Below, piece after piece: positions 1 to 12,462 of a stretch of DNA of 64,000 nucleotides. The position numbers and the translations under genes were made by a program. Position 1 is the stretch's first letter, and the number at the start of each line of letters is the position of its first letter. A model generated the notes under the pieces. It saw only the letters and a list, made by a program, of their open reading frames with translations, was not told where the DNA came from and ran no database searches. The stretch is from Halichondria panicea (Eukaryota > Porifera > Demospongiae > Suberitida > Halichondriidae): assembly GCF_963675165.1 (NCBI RefSeq), contig NC_087383.1, forward strand, positions 558,001 through 622,000, in the 5' to 3' direction.

Positions 1-2230
1 TAATAATACAGACTTGGAGACAGCTGTGGAGAGTGTTGGAGATCTCTGATGTGATACTCTTCATCACAGACGCCCGACATCCTGTAAGACAGCCCCCCAC
101 ACACACCCTCACACACACACACCTCACACACCCTCAGGCACTTCACTTCTCTCCCGCTCTGTACAACTATGTGGTGAAGGATCTCAAGAAACAGCTGGTC
201 CTTATCTTAAACAAGGCAGGTCTCACTCTGTGCATTGCCCTTAACCTCGTTTTAACCTGTAGATTGATCTGGTGCCACCACAAGTAGCCGTTGCCTGGAG
301 GCATTATTTCCTGAGCAAATTCCCCGAAGTGAATGTCATATGCTTCACTAGTTACCCTAGCAAAGACATATCTACACAACCCAGCAAGAAAGGTGTGCGA
401 ATTAATACGTGTGCACTGGTTTGTTTCAGCTAATCACTTGTTGCCTGGTTTGCTGCAGTTCACCTCAAGTTTAGGAGGTCAGGTCGCAATCTACCATCAG
501 CTGTTGGTCCCCAAGAACTTTTATCGGTGTTGGAGGACATGTACAGGGGCAAAGGTACCACACAATGGGTGTGCTTGATTGTGTACAGACAGTATTTATT
601 GTAGTTGATACTGCTGGATGGAAGGCCCAAGCATCACCAACCACCATCCCTGACAATGTTCCACGTACTATCACCCCTGACGATGGTCCACGTACCATTC
701 CCCCTGACAATGGAACCAGTAGCAGCAGTGAGAGTGAGTCTGGAGACCATGAGATTGCAATGGCAACAAGTAGGTTTGTTCTTCTTCGTCATAATTACGA
801 ATTCAGTTTTTACTCCATGCAACAGTGTCTAGCAATCCCCTGGAGAGGGACTGTGTGAGTGCAGGAGTGCTCACCCTCGGATTGGTAGGTACGTCAACCC
901 CCTCACCCCACCCCCCCTTAGTCTATAACCCCCTCCCTTATATATAGGTCATCCCAACGTTGGAAAATCATCCATCATCAATGGCCTACTGCGTCGAAAG
1001 GTACGTACACATCACCCTACCGCTATACTCTATATACACAGGCTCTCCCTCAGGCAGTGAGCACATCCCGTACCCCAGGCCACACCAAACACTTCCAGAC
1101 AGTCTTCCTCTCTCCCTCACTCCGTCTCTGTGACTGCCCGGGCCTTGTCTTCCCCTCGTTAGTCAACAGACAACTACAGGTATCCCACTGACGCACATAC
1201 ACATTTTAATTGACTTCCTGTGATTTATTTGCCTCTTGATTTTCAATTTTAATTTTCGTTCTGTATAGCTCTTTGATACGTACATACGTCTGTTTGGAGT
1301 TAAATATTATTACCTTCCCCTTCTCTGCAGGTGTTGAGTGGTATATACCCAGTGGCCCAGGTACGAGAGCCCTACACTGCAGTAGGCTATATCACCGCAA
1401 GACTGCCTATTGTGGAAATGCTTGCTTTGCAACATCCCAATACTGTAGCCACTGTTGCCAAGAAAACCAAAGGAAGACGAACTGGTGATTTCGAACTTGA
1501 TGACTCCATTCAAGCTAGCCATGTGCCCATTAACGATTGTCATGTGATGAGTGCTGAGCCACAGCAGTGGACGGCATGGGAAGTGTGTGATGGTGAGAAT
1601 GTACTTAACGGAGTTACTCTAGTCATAAGATGATAATGTGATTTTCAATGGAATGAGGGAAATTATAGTTATCCTTGTACAGCTTGGGCCGATAAGAGAG
1701 GTTACATCACTGCTAGAGGGGCACGACTTGACACATACAGAGCAGGTGAGAACTAGTTCATCGCTACTCTATTATTGTTGCTATTATGATTGAGTTTCAC
1801 CTATAGCTAACAGCCTCCTAAGATTGGTGGTGGATGGACGAATATGCCTCTATTTCGTTCCCCCCGGTTACACCAAGGATAAAGGTACATGCATGTGTTT
1901 TATTTTTAGGTCGGGAGCTTTTCTAGCAGGTATATAATTATTATGCTCTACAGTCTACAATAGTGTTTCCAGGGAAATTGTTTTGGTACTGTACATTGTA
2001 AGTTTCTTAGCAGCAATTGATTGTACACATTGCATACATTGTTCCTCATCTATATACGTGAAGACTATTGGGTGGGCCACAGTGAGGTGGGTGAGATGCT
2101 GGCACTACAGAGTGAGGGAATGAGCTCCACCAGGACAGATGTGATCAGCTCTGAGGAGGAAGAAGCTCAAGAAGAAACAATTAAATCAACTCTGAACAAA
2201 TTTGCTTTATTAGCGAATGTTGATGACTAA
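1..2230 (+). CDS. GNL1: GNL1-like circularly permuted GTPase (5' partial)
   Basis: A nucleolar/cytoplasmic P-loop GTPase of the HSR1/MMR1 (YlqF-like) family. The G motifs run in permuted order: G4 as LILNK joined to IDLVPP across an intron at 216-262, then G1 as GHPNVGKSS near 955-975, a TPGHTKHF stretch, and G3 as DCPG near 1132-1143. The conserved family block YPVAQVREPYTAVGY follows at 1345-1390, then AWADKRGYITARGAR at 1683-1725 and the LYFVPPGY block near 1848-1870. The C-terminus is acidic (SSEEEEAQEE) and ends at a TAA at 2228-2230. I read about eleven short exons. The first visible exon starts inside the gene, so the N-terminus lies upstream of the window. The family assignment is firm; individual exon borders are read by eye. 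Confidence 0.93.
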
Positions 2231-2382
2231 TAATGCTGTAATTATTGTTGGTTTTGGCTGCATTATAATTATTATTTATGTTGCTTAAATTAAAGAACAT
2301 GCATGCATGCATGATTGTATGAATATTTTATGCTAGTCATCAGTGCTGATGTGCTGATTGATGTGCAATGTTCCAAAGTAGT

Positions 2383-5300
2383 CTATCTTTTCCCCCTCCT
2401 GATTTTGACTTTCTGATCTGCATGACTCTCCAGACTTGGCAGTTCTGCTCGAGCTCCTTGGTACTCTGTGGAATAGTGTGTGCATGTGCGGGGGGCTAGT
2501 GTGCAGGGCATGAAATCCGACATTCGCAACACAAGTTATGGCCTCTCAAAGAACAGGCCTGATTTAGAAAAACCCACTCATAGCCTACGCTTTTTCAGAT
2601 CACGAAAAATTTAGTCGCTGATCTAAGAACACGATAATTATTACAATTGTATCCATTGGCATAGATAACATACGTTTTGAGTTAATTATACTGTTCTCTT
2701 CTGTTTGATTTTCAAGCTTATTGTTGAGAATAGCCGCCTTATGAAGATTCTCCTTCATACTCTGTACAGCCTTCTTTTTAGTGGTATCCCCCAAAGCTGC
2801 ATGTACGAACACACACTTGTGTATTGTGTTCAACTTATTATATTACCAAGTACAAGTACTCACCATATACCCTGAGTTTTTCTCTAGCGTCGTTTTGCTC
2901 CTATAAAACAGGACAGAAGAATAGTAACACACAGTGTAGCTAAAAAAACGAATAAACTAATTTACCACTCTCAATTGTAGCCTCAATTCTTTGTTGGCTT
3001 TCTTCAATGCAAATGATTGCCCAGCAAAATAGTAGATCACTATGCTGATTTGTACATACACATAAACATTATAGCACATGTGTGGTAGATACACAGGTTT
3101 ACCATAGCAAGGCAATGAGTGGTATGAGAACAGTAGGCCTTTGACAGTAGCCAATAACAGTCTGTACAATACTTGGCCACGTAGCAATTTCATCCACCAC
3201 AATATGCAACATGTTGGGTAGGCCTCTGCAAAATAGAGTGATAAATATAAGTTTAGCTAGGAAACATAGATTTACCTGAATGGACCACAGTTGTTGGACG
3301 GTACAAGCTCCACAGCAACATAGATTACTGGCAGTGCAACCGTAAACACGGTGAGGAGAAGTAGCCCCATGTAAAAGTTTCGTGTGGAGGCTATCCTGAA
3401 CAGAGTGTCAGCAGGTTTGTTGAAGAAATTAACTGCTCCTACTTTAGCGTAGAAGGTTACCACATTCTTAGCAAAGCCAATACCGACTAGTATAGGGCAG
3501 AACAACACTCCAAACCTGCAGTAGCAATACAACACAATAGCCTCCATTATGTTAAATAACTCACATAATCAATGCCTGCCCATATACCAGATTCAGCACG
3601 TTGCCAGCCACTTGGAACTCACCACGTCCAATCTAAACACAAACATTAGTATACATAAGGAATTTAACTTTAAGATTCTTACCCATTCGTTGTAGAGTTT
3701 GTTGAGATTGGTGCATGGTAAAAACAAGCGTGTGCTGAGTATCCACCTAGCCCCATCCAGTAGTATAACAAATCCTAGATCAGTAAGGAGGTTGATAATG
3801 GTGAGTTTGTAGAGCTCTTGTCCAATGATAGTCTCCCAACAACAATGAGAGGTTGCCTGAGATGGGGGAGAGGCGATGAAATGGAGGGGGCCCCCGGCAT
3901 ATAGACATAGACTTACCTCACAGGTGCTACTGAGTGTGAACAGTGCTACCACTAGCACATACAAACTGGAAAAGTACAATACAAACATCCTGCACGAAAA
4001 GCATCAAATCGGCGATCACACACGTACTATATAACTATGGTATGGTATCCACCAAATGTACCTTAAGAGCATCATCTTGAGTGCTCCCCTAGGATGAAAT
4101 CCCTCTACTAGTCCAGCCATTCGAAACAGTAATGGAATGATAAAATTACGAGCTACAATAACAAGTTGAACCTGCAAGGGCACAAAACAGTTGATTAGTG
4201 AGTTGATGTACGTGCTGTATAACAAGTTGCCTGGAATGCTAGAATGAGTCGGTAAAGTCCTTCCCAGCCTTGACCCACGGCTGCCAAAATGTCTGTGTTC
4301 TGATCAACAGTTTTTGCATTCTCCACAACAAGGACAATAGCGTAACTTGAGGCAGCCAAAGCAGCTAACAGGAAAAAGTTCGTGAAACCTCGTATAACCC
4401 ACCGCCACACACTGCATGAAACAAACAAATGTACTAATTAATTTAATTATGTATTTCAATTAGTGTACGTTTTTTTTCCTGTTTGTTCTTGTTTCTTTGC
4501 CTCAGCAATAGTTTCCTTGAGAGATATTCCAATTTTCTTTCTCATCCCAGCAGCCAAATTAGAAGATGTAATGGCAAAGTCCCAGCTAGCAAACACCTTC
4601 CATGAGAATAAGAAATGCTCACCCGCATTCGCAACCTTTATTGACTTTAGTTTTTTAGCCATACTGTATGGGGGAATGAAACTCCAAGCTTGGCCTTACA
4701 TGTACTCACCTTTTGAGTATGGCAGCTCCACTTATTACAAAGATGCCCACTAAAACAAGTAGATAGGCTAACGGTAGTTTGTATTGGATTACTCCAAATT
4801 GAAGGTAGGGCTCTTTGTTAGCAGGAGGTGCAGTGTAGGACTCATTTTGACCAGAGTCATAGTAGCCGTAGAATAGAACTGAATACTCAAATGCGTATCC
4901 CTATATCTACAAAATAATTTATATAACTTATGCACTAAGGCACTTACTCTCCCATCTATGACGATTGAGATAGCAGAAGTGTTCCCTCTGATACTATCGG
5001 GAACATCCAGACCATGACCAACAAGCAGCTGAGGGAGTACAATGAAACAGACCACAAACACTGTGAGGACCAAATTCAGAGCACACATCCAGCGGAGGAA
5101 GTCGAAGAAAGATGCAACAGTTGTACCAAAGTTCCCTGCGATTAAATGATATAATGGATAATATAGGACAAGTGTGTAATATACCTTCTATGTTCTTGAT
5201 GGTAGTGTTCCACACAGTGAAGGTCTCTGTTATCGTGTTAAACAGGCGCTTGGCCTTGGTGAGTGCCTGGATGCATGAGGGGAGCTCATACAATCCACAA

Positions 5301-6669
5301 AATATAATTTTGCTCACCAAGCCAGAGGAATCTCTGAATGTGTCTATTGTGTTCAAGTTGTGAGCGTGCTTGTGGAGATTTTCCTTGCAACTCCTGAAGA
5401 AAAAATTATTAAGTAAAGGTTGTTACCTAGAGCATTAAACATTACCTTAGAGCGGCCAGCTTAACTTGCATGGGCCACGGTTGTGCTCTGAATGTAGTGA
5501 TAATCTTACGTTGCTCTTGAATAAAGTGATGCAGCTCATGAGAGCTGGACACCTTGGGCTCTATGGGTTGAGCAGCCACGCTCACTGTGTGGCTGACAGC
5601 ACCTGATAGACTACAACAAACACCATAATGCCAACAGACAAGCTACATGTACAATGGAATACCTTGAGTTCTCCTCCTGTCTCCGTCTGCTGAGAGAATC
5701 CTTTTCACTGAGACCACCTGCCGAACCAAATCTCTTATCACGTCCAACCACCTCCTCTTCATTGCCTTCAATAGACTCCACGCCAATCACAAGTGTTTCT
5801 CCTTCGTCCAGACCAACTCTCTCATCACATTCAACCACCCCCTCCTTTTCCTCAATAGACTCCATGCTAATCGTAACTTCTTTGTCCAGACCAACTCTCT
5901 CATCACGTCCGACCACTACCTCCTTTTCCTTGACTTCCATAGACTCCACGCTAACAGGTGTTTCTCCTTCGTCCAGACCAACTCTCTCATCACGACCAAC
6001 CACGACCTCCTTTTCCTTAACTTCAATAGACACCATGCTAATTGTAACTTCTTCTTCATCCAGACCAACTCTCTCATCACGTCCAACCACCTCCTTTTGC
6101 TTGACTTCAGTAGACTCCATGCTAATCGTAACTTCTCCTTCGTCCAGACCAAATCTCTCATCACGTCCACCCATCTCCTCGTTATTGACTTCAATAGACT
6201 CCACACTAATCGTAACTATGTCTCCTTCGTTCGGACCAACTCTCTCATGAGTTTCAACCACCTCCTCCACTTCCTTGACCTCAATAGACTCCACGCTAAT
6301 CGAAACTTCTCCTTCGTCCAGACCAACTCTCTCATCACGTCCAATCACCACTTCCTCTTCATTGACTTCATCCACGCTAATTGTAGCTTCTTCTTCGTCT
6401 AGACCATAGATACTATCTATGTCCTGACGTAGACGTAGACCAACTCTCTCATCACGTCCAACTACCTCCTCTTCATTGACTTCAATAGACTCCACGCTAA
6501 TCCTAGGTATTTCTTCTTTGTCTTCATCTAGTATTAATATTATAGTGAGCAGTGAGTAAATAAATGCTGTTACTAACAGTGTTAGCTATCATTTTGACGA
6601 GCCATGTTAGAATGATTTGCTATCACTACAGCTACTGTACTTTGTTTGGTACTCAAAAAACTCACCCAT
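2383..6669 (-). CDS. TMC-like multipass channel protein, copy 1
   Basis: A transmembrane channel-like (TMC) protein: multipass, related to mechanotransduction channel subunits. The family signature CWETIIGQELYKL lies near 3800-3850, and the GPFRGLPN block near 3210-3290 is also typical. Many hydrophobic segments are spread over about 14 exons between 2957 and 5360. The start is inferred as a 4-base coding exon (ATG G, 6666-6669) spliced to an exon beginning DEDKEEIPRIS; copy 2 has the same arrangement. The N-terminus carries a long acidic repeat array. The last exon is inferred from a conserved phase-1 join giving YQGARAELPSLE and a stop at 2383-2385; reading through the previous exon would stop at 2600 instead. 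It is a tandem duplicate of the gene at 7075-10567. Which TMC subfamily it belongs to is not resolved. Confidence 0.88.
5735..6515 (-). repeat. Coding minisatellite in TMC copy 1
   Basis: About ten imperfect units of roughly 70-85 bp encode an acidic repeat with the consensus ESIEVKEKEVVGRDERVGLDEGEVTIS. The units differ by substitutions and in-frame length changes. The paralogue at 7075-10567 has only one unit (ESIEEEEVVGRNERFGLG), so the array expanded after the duplication. A long open frame on the opposite strand here is an antisense shadow. Confidence 0.9.
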
Positions 6670-7074
6670 AGAGTGCCTTTATACAATTACAAGCATGCAG
6701 TGGAGCGCGAGCTAGTGCATGCAGCTAGTGTCTCAGCTCCGACTTAAACTAGCCATGCATGCAGGTATCCCAGCAACACAGGCTGTTGAGCCCCCGGCCC
6801 CAGGCACTTTTCGTAACCGAGCTGTCTAGATAGTCTGCATGTGGAAAATTGCACTTCTGCAATAGCAGAAGCAGTCGAGTTACAGGCATAATTATGGCTC
6901 AACAGCACTTCTAAAAAGTCTTCTTCCTCTACAACCTTTCCTCCCATAATTATTTTCACTTGGATGTCTGATTATAATAATTGTGCTGGCCATTAATTTA
7001 TTTGTTGTTGGACACAAAGAATCTACACATTAATACGTACATGGTTATACTGTACATGTTCGCATAGTTCAATG
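6670..7074. promoter_or_regulatory. Spacer between tandem TMC genes
   Basis: No gene was seen. The part at about 6700-6860 resembles the region upstream of the second TMC copy at about 10580-10750: both share a GCAGGTATCCCAGCAACACA stretch followed by CTGTTGAGCCCC. The duplicated unit therefore included the upstream region, which probably acts as the promoter of copy 1. The promoter role is an inference. Confidence 0.55.
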
Positions 7075-10000
7075 CTAATTATCAGTGCTGCTGTGGGCAA
7101 TGTTCCAAGGTAGCTCTGGCCTTTGTCTCACAGACACTATTCTCCTGGTCCTTCCCCTCCTGGCCACCTGACTCTCCAGCCACGACAGTCCTGCTCCTTG
7201 GTACTCTGTGGAACAGTGTGTACATGTGCGGGGGGGAGGGGCTTAGCTACTATAGTACGTATAGATAAATGAAGCTTGATTTTCCTCCCCATGCAAAAGT
7301 GTCCATAATGAAATACCTGGTGCGTTGTTTTGACTGGTCTCCTGAGTTTGATTTTTAAACTTGTTGTTGAGCTCAACATGAATGGCCTGATGAAGCTTCT
7401 TATGCCTCTGTGTTATCTTTATTGGTACAACCCTCTCTCCAGTGGTATCTAATGCAGCTGCACAACACATACCTTGTGTTAACACATTGACAAGCACAAG
7501 TATATTCACCATCTCTCTTTACTCTTTCTCTAGCTTCTTTTTGCTCCTGTGAAGAGTATAACAACAGTGTAGATGTACTATTATTATAATTATAGGTAGA
7601 CTAACTTACCACTCTTAATTGTAGCCTCAGGTCTTTGATTGCTTCCTTCAGTGCACTCGAGTGCCCCGCATAATAGTAGATCGCTATGCTGAAGTGTATA
7701 CATTATGTATTATAGCACATGTGCTAGATACATGCACAGGTTACCTACCATAGCAAGGCAATGAGTGGTACAATAACAGTAGGCCTTCGACAGTAGCCAA
7801 CAATTATCTGTAGAGCAGTCGGCCACGTAGCAATTTCATTCACAACCACATGCAACATGTTGGGTAGGCCTCTGCAAACAGAATAAAGTACCACTGCATA
7901 ATAATTATTACTATAAGTCTATTGTATATATTTTTACCTAAATGGACCACAATTGTTGGACGGTACAAGCTCCACAACAGCATAGATTGCTGGCAGTGCA
8001 CACATAAACACGGTGATTAGAAGTAGGCCCATGTAGAAGTTTCGTGTGGAGGCTATCCTGAAAAGTGTTGCAGGAGGTTTGTTGAAGAAATTAACTGCTC
8101 CTGCTCGAGCGTAGAAGGTTACCACGTTCTTTACAAAGCCGATACCGACTAGTACAGGACAGAACAACACTCCAAACCTGCAGTAGCAATACAGCACACT
8201 ATATATATGTAGCCATTATATAAAGTAGATCTTAGACTAATTAACTCACAGAATCAATGCTTCCCCGTACACCAGATTTAACACATTGTCAGCCACATGA
8301 AACTCACTAGGTCCAATCTAAACACACAGTATGCAGGAATTGGTAGACAATATAAGACTCTTACCCATTTGTTGTAGAGTGTGTTCAGCTTGGAGCATTG
8401 CTTACAGTAGAGGTTGCTGAGTACCCAGCGACTCCCCTCCAGTAGTAAAATCGTGGCTAGATCAGCTAGGAGATTGGTGAAGGTCAGTTTGTAGAGCTCT
8501 TGTCCAATGATAGTCTCCCAACAACAATGAGGGCTCTGAGATGGGGGAGAGGCGATGAAATAGAGAGGGTTTATAGTATAGACATAGACTCACCTCACAG
8601 GTACTACCGAGTGTGAACAGTGCTATCACTAGCACATACAGACTGGAGAAGTATAATACAAACATCCTGCACAGAAAGCATCGATCACACACGCACTATT
8701 ATAGTTACTAAGTAATACCTTAAGAGCATCATCTTGAGTGCCGTCCTCGGATGAAATTTCTCCATCAGTGCAGCCAGACTAAACAACCACGGAATGAGGA
8801 AATTACGAGCCACAATAACAAGTTGAACCTGAAAGGGCACCAACACAGTTGATTAATGAGTTGATGTGCTATCAATGGTAAGTTGCCTGGAATAAAAGAA
8901 CGAGTTGAAGTATTCCATTCCAGCCTTGATACAGGGCCTCCATAATGTCTGTATTCTGATCAACGCTCTCTGCATTCTCCACAGCAAGGAAGATAGCGTA
9001 ACTCGAGGCAGCCAAAATAATAAACAGAAAACTGTTAGTGAAACCTCGTATAATCCAGCGGCACACACTGCACGAAAAACAATAATTTTATCGACAATTA
9101 ATTAACATACTTTATTCCTGATTCTTCTTTTTTCTTTGCCTCAGCAATAGTTTCCTTGAGAGCTATTCCAATTTTCTTTCTCTTTACAGCAGCCATTTTA
9201 AGAGATGTGATGGCAAAGTCCCAGCTAGCGAACACCTTCGATGTGAATAAGAACTGCTCACCCACATTTGCACGCTCGAATAGTTTAAGCTTCCTAGCCA
9301 TACTGTATAGACACAAATGACACACACTCAATACAAGTAATATCCAAGTGTACAACTATATGCTCACTTTGAAAGTATGGCAGCTCCACATATTACAAAG
9401 AGGCCCACAGACACAAGTAGATAGGCTAACGGTAGTTTGTATTGGAATCCAATGTAGGGCTCTTTGTTAGCAGGAGGTGCAGTGTAGGACTCGTTCTGAC
9501 CAGAGTCATAGTAGCCGTAGAATAGAACTGAATACTCAAATGCATATCCCTATAAAAAAACAATTAATAACTTATGTTGCGTGTACTAAGGCACTTACTC
9601 TTCCATCTATGACGATTGAGAAAGCAGAAGTGTTCCCTCTGATACTATCGGGAACATCCAGACCATGACCAACAAGCAGCTGAGGGAGTACAATGAAACA
9701 GACCACAAACACTGTGAGGACCAAATTGAGAGCACACATCCAGCGGAGGAAGTCGAAGAAAGATGCAACAGTTGTACCAAAGTTCCCTACGATTAAATGA
9801 TAGTCAATGATTGGATAATGGGACGAGTGTGTACCTTCTATTCTCTTGATGATAGTGTTCCACACAGTGAGGGTCCGTGTTACAATATGCCACAGGCGCT
9901 TGGCCTTGGTGAGTGCCTGGATGCTTGATCTCATAACTGAAATGCACGTCTCACTTTAACTCACCAAGCTTGAGGAATCTCTGAAAGTGTCTAGTGTGTT

Positions 10001-10567
10001 CAAGTTGTTAACGTGCTTGTGGAGATTTCTCTTGTAGCTCCTGAAGAAAAATTTAAATATAATGTGGTAAAAGTTAAACACATTACCTTAGAGCGGCCAG
10101 TTTCACTTGCATGGGCCACGGTTGTGCTCTGAATGTAGTGATAATCTTACGTTGCTTTTGAATGAAGTTATGAAGCTCATGAGAGCTAGACACCTTGGGC
10201 TCTATGGGTTGAGCAGCCACGCTCACTGTGTGGCTGACAGTACCTGGGAGACTATATACAAAAAACACCAATGCCAACAGACAATCTGTGCAACGACCTA
10301 CCCTGAGTTCTCCAAATATCTCTGTCTGGTGAGGAAGTCCATTTCACTGAGACCACCTCCCAGACCAAATCTCTCATTACGTCCAACCACCTCCTCTTCT
10401 TCAATCGATTCCAGGCTCATTGCAACCAGTATTTCTCTTCTGTCTACGTCTATAGCTAGTGAGCAATGAGTCATTTTGACAAGGCATGTGATTTAATATC
10501 GCTACAGCTATATAGCTAGCTAGCTAGACTCTACTGTACTTATGTGTAGCTACTCAAACTCACCCAT
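7075..10567 (-). CDS. TMC-like multipass channel protein, copy 2
   Basis: Tandem paralogue of the gene at 2383-6669, with near-matching exon order and membrane segments. Recognisable blocks include MCALNLVLTVFVVCFIVLPQ near 9680-9740, SMARKLKLFERANVGEQFLF near 9240-9300 and a GPFRGLPN block near 7870-7945. The start is again a 4-base exon (ATG G, 10564-10567) joined to VDRREILVAMSLES. The acidic repeat has one unit only. The TMC signature exon near 8490-8530 (CW at an ETI-IGQELY segment) is shorter after it than in copy 1. One oddity lies at about 9928-9970: the frame is interrupted by TAA unless a very short intron is removed. The C-terminal exon and stop (7075-7077) are inferred from the same splice phase as in copy 1. 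It could be functional or recently damaged. Confidence 0.83.
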
Positions 10568-11091
10568 AGATCTAATTAATATCCAGTGCAAGCCGGCATA
10601 TGCGCATGCAGTGGAGTGTCTTAGCTCTGCAGGTATCCCAGCAACACACTGTTGAGCCCCTCGGGCACTTGTGGCCGAGCTTTCTGCACAGTACATGCAG
10701 TGTAGTCAGTCTGCAGCATGTCTGGAAACTGCACATTCAAGCTGCAACATCGCCCATGTTGTAGTGCTGACTAAGCCAAAAGTCAGAAAATATCCACTGC
10801 TATAGCCTTGCAGTACTGGCTACGCCAAAATTCAGATTATCCACTGCACAGCTAGCCTGCCTGCGGATAATGCAACCAAAAAGCAAAAAGTCCAGCTGGC
10901 TCTGCTATATAAATAGGGAAAGGTCGTCTAAACCATTGAGGGCGGCGACTTTTGGCTTAGTGCCACATCAATTTTTAGTTCATTCGTTAATGATCTTTAC
11001 CATTTCCTATCCTTGAGCATTTTTTGTTGTTTATCAAAGAACCCAACTAGTACTTCTCCCTCGAAGCGATTGGTTATAACATAGCTAGGCT
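10568..11091. promoter_or_regulatory. Head-to-head spacer, TMC copy 2 / PAM
   Basis: No gene was seen. The TMC-proximal part (10580-10750) matches the upstream region of TMC copy 1. At about 10764-10850 there is an imperfect tandem duplication of roughly 57 bp (GCCAAAA.TCAGA...ATCCACTGC). The remainder probably carries the divergent promoters of TMC copy 2 and PAM; no core promoter element was clear. Confidence 0.45.
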
Positions 11092-12411
11092 ATGGCGACG
11101 TCTATGAAACAGTGGACTATGCTGTGCCTGAGTTTACTGCTGGCTGTGTCATTGTCACTAGTAGAGGGAGAGATACCAACAACCACCATCACCATCCCCA
11201 TGCCCTCACCAGACAGCCCTCCCAAGGTGCCCAGTAATCCACAGTATCCCCCACACAGTACCCCCCACAGTCCCCGCATACACACATTAATACATACTGT
11301 ATGGATATATATGATAGTTGCTCGTATTACGTTTACCTGAGCTGTATTGAACGAGAATGGTAGCTACACACTGATACATTCTTGTGTGTGTTTATTGTGA
11401 TTTTCAATTTCTATTTTGTCTTTCTTACAGCACAATGACTACATGTGTGTGGGCGTGTCCCTCCCCAGAGAGAACTCGTACATTGTTGGCTATGAGCCAC
11501 GGGCTGATTCCAGGGTAGTGCATCACATGCTCATGTTTGGTTGCCCTGGAAGTGTCCCTCAGAACACATGGTGGGTAGTGATAATTATAATGATATGTGT
11601 GAGTATGAGGTGCTCAGCAAAACTTGTAAAAATCATGTTAAGGGCTCGTACAGTTACAAGGTGAGCTGAGTTACAAGCTTTATCCCTACCATTGTGAAGC
11701 TATGTACAAGCTAGGCAGTAGTTTGGGAAAACCCAGTTACCTAACTTCCTCATTTGAGAGATAACTACTCAGAGGAAGTTATAACCACATTCAACAGTTA
11801 GTCTCTTCCAGTGCTTTGCTATAAATGTGCGTGGTTTTCGCTGTACCGCGAACATTTATACCCACGAATTTATTATCGCATACATGCATACTGCAAAAGG
11901 CTGCCATTCCGCGAAAGTTTATACCCTCGAAATATACCCGCTATACGGTATCTCTATCTCTATCTCCATCAGGTCTTGCAAGTCAACCCCTTCAGTTTGC
12001 CCTAATGGAGGATATGGGAAGATCTTGTACGCGTGGGCACTCAATGCCTCAGGGCTACAGCTGCCCCAGGACGTTGGCATGCAGATAGGACCCTCTGTGA
12101 AGGTCATGTCTCTCGTTATACAGATACACTACGGCCACCCAGAGAGTAAGAAATTTTGTGTTTGAAGTACTTGTGTGTATCTTTGAGAGCCCGTAACTTG
12201 TATACAATTTCAACAATTGATGCATTCAGGAGCTCTCAGGATATAACCTTTCCAGCAGTATGTTTAGATAGTTTGTATAGGTGGTTGAGCATCTGTTCTC
12301 CTCTTTCAATGCAGCTGTTCCTGACCTTGAGGCGACCAGTCAAGAGTCGGTTGTCCTGCATACTTCTAAGGAGAGGTGTGTGTGTGTGTGTGTGTGTGTG
12401 CGTGCGTGCGT

Positions 12412-12462
<51 letters not shown>

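Noticed and set aside
5654-6250. 198-codon plus-strand open frame rich in Ser, Arg, Pro, Thr
   Set aside because: It is the antisense of the coding minisatellite in TMC copy 1; the minus strand has matching paralogue and splice sites.
7137-7379. Minus-strand frame reading through to QDCRGWRVRWPGGEGPGE at the end of TMC copy 2
   Set aside because: The same exon read in the phase-1 frame aligns with copy 1 (YQGA...LESQ), so that frame was preferred.
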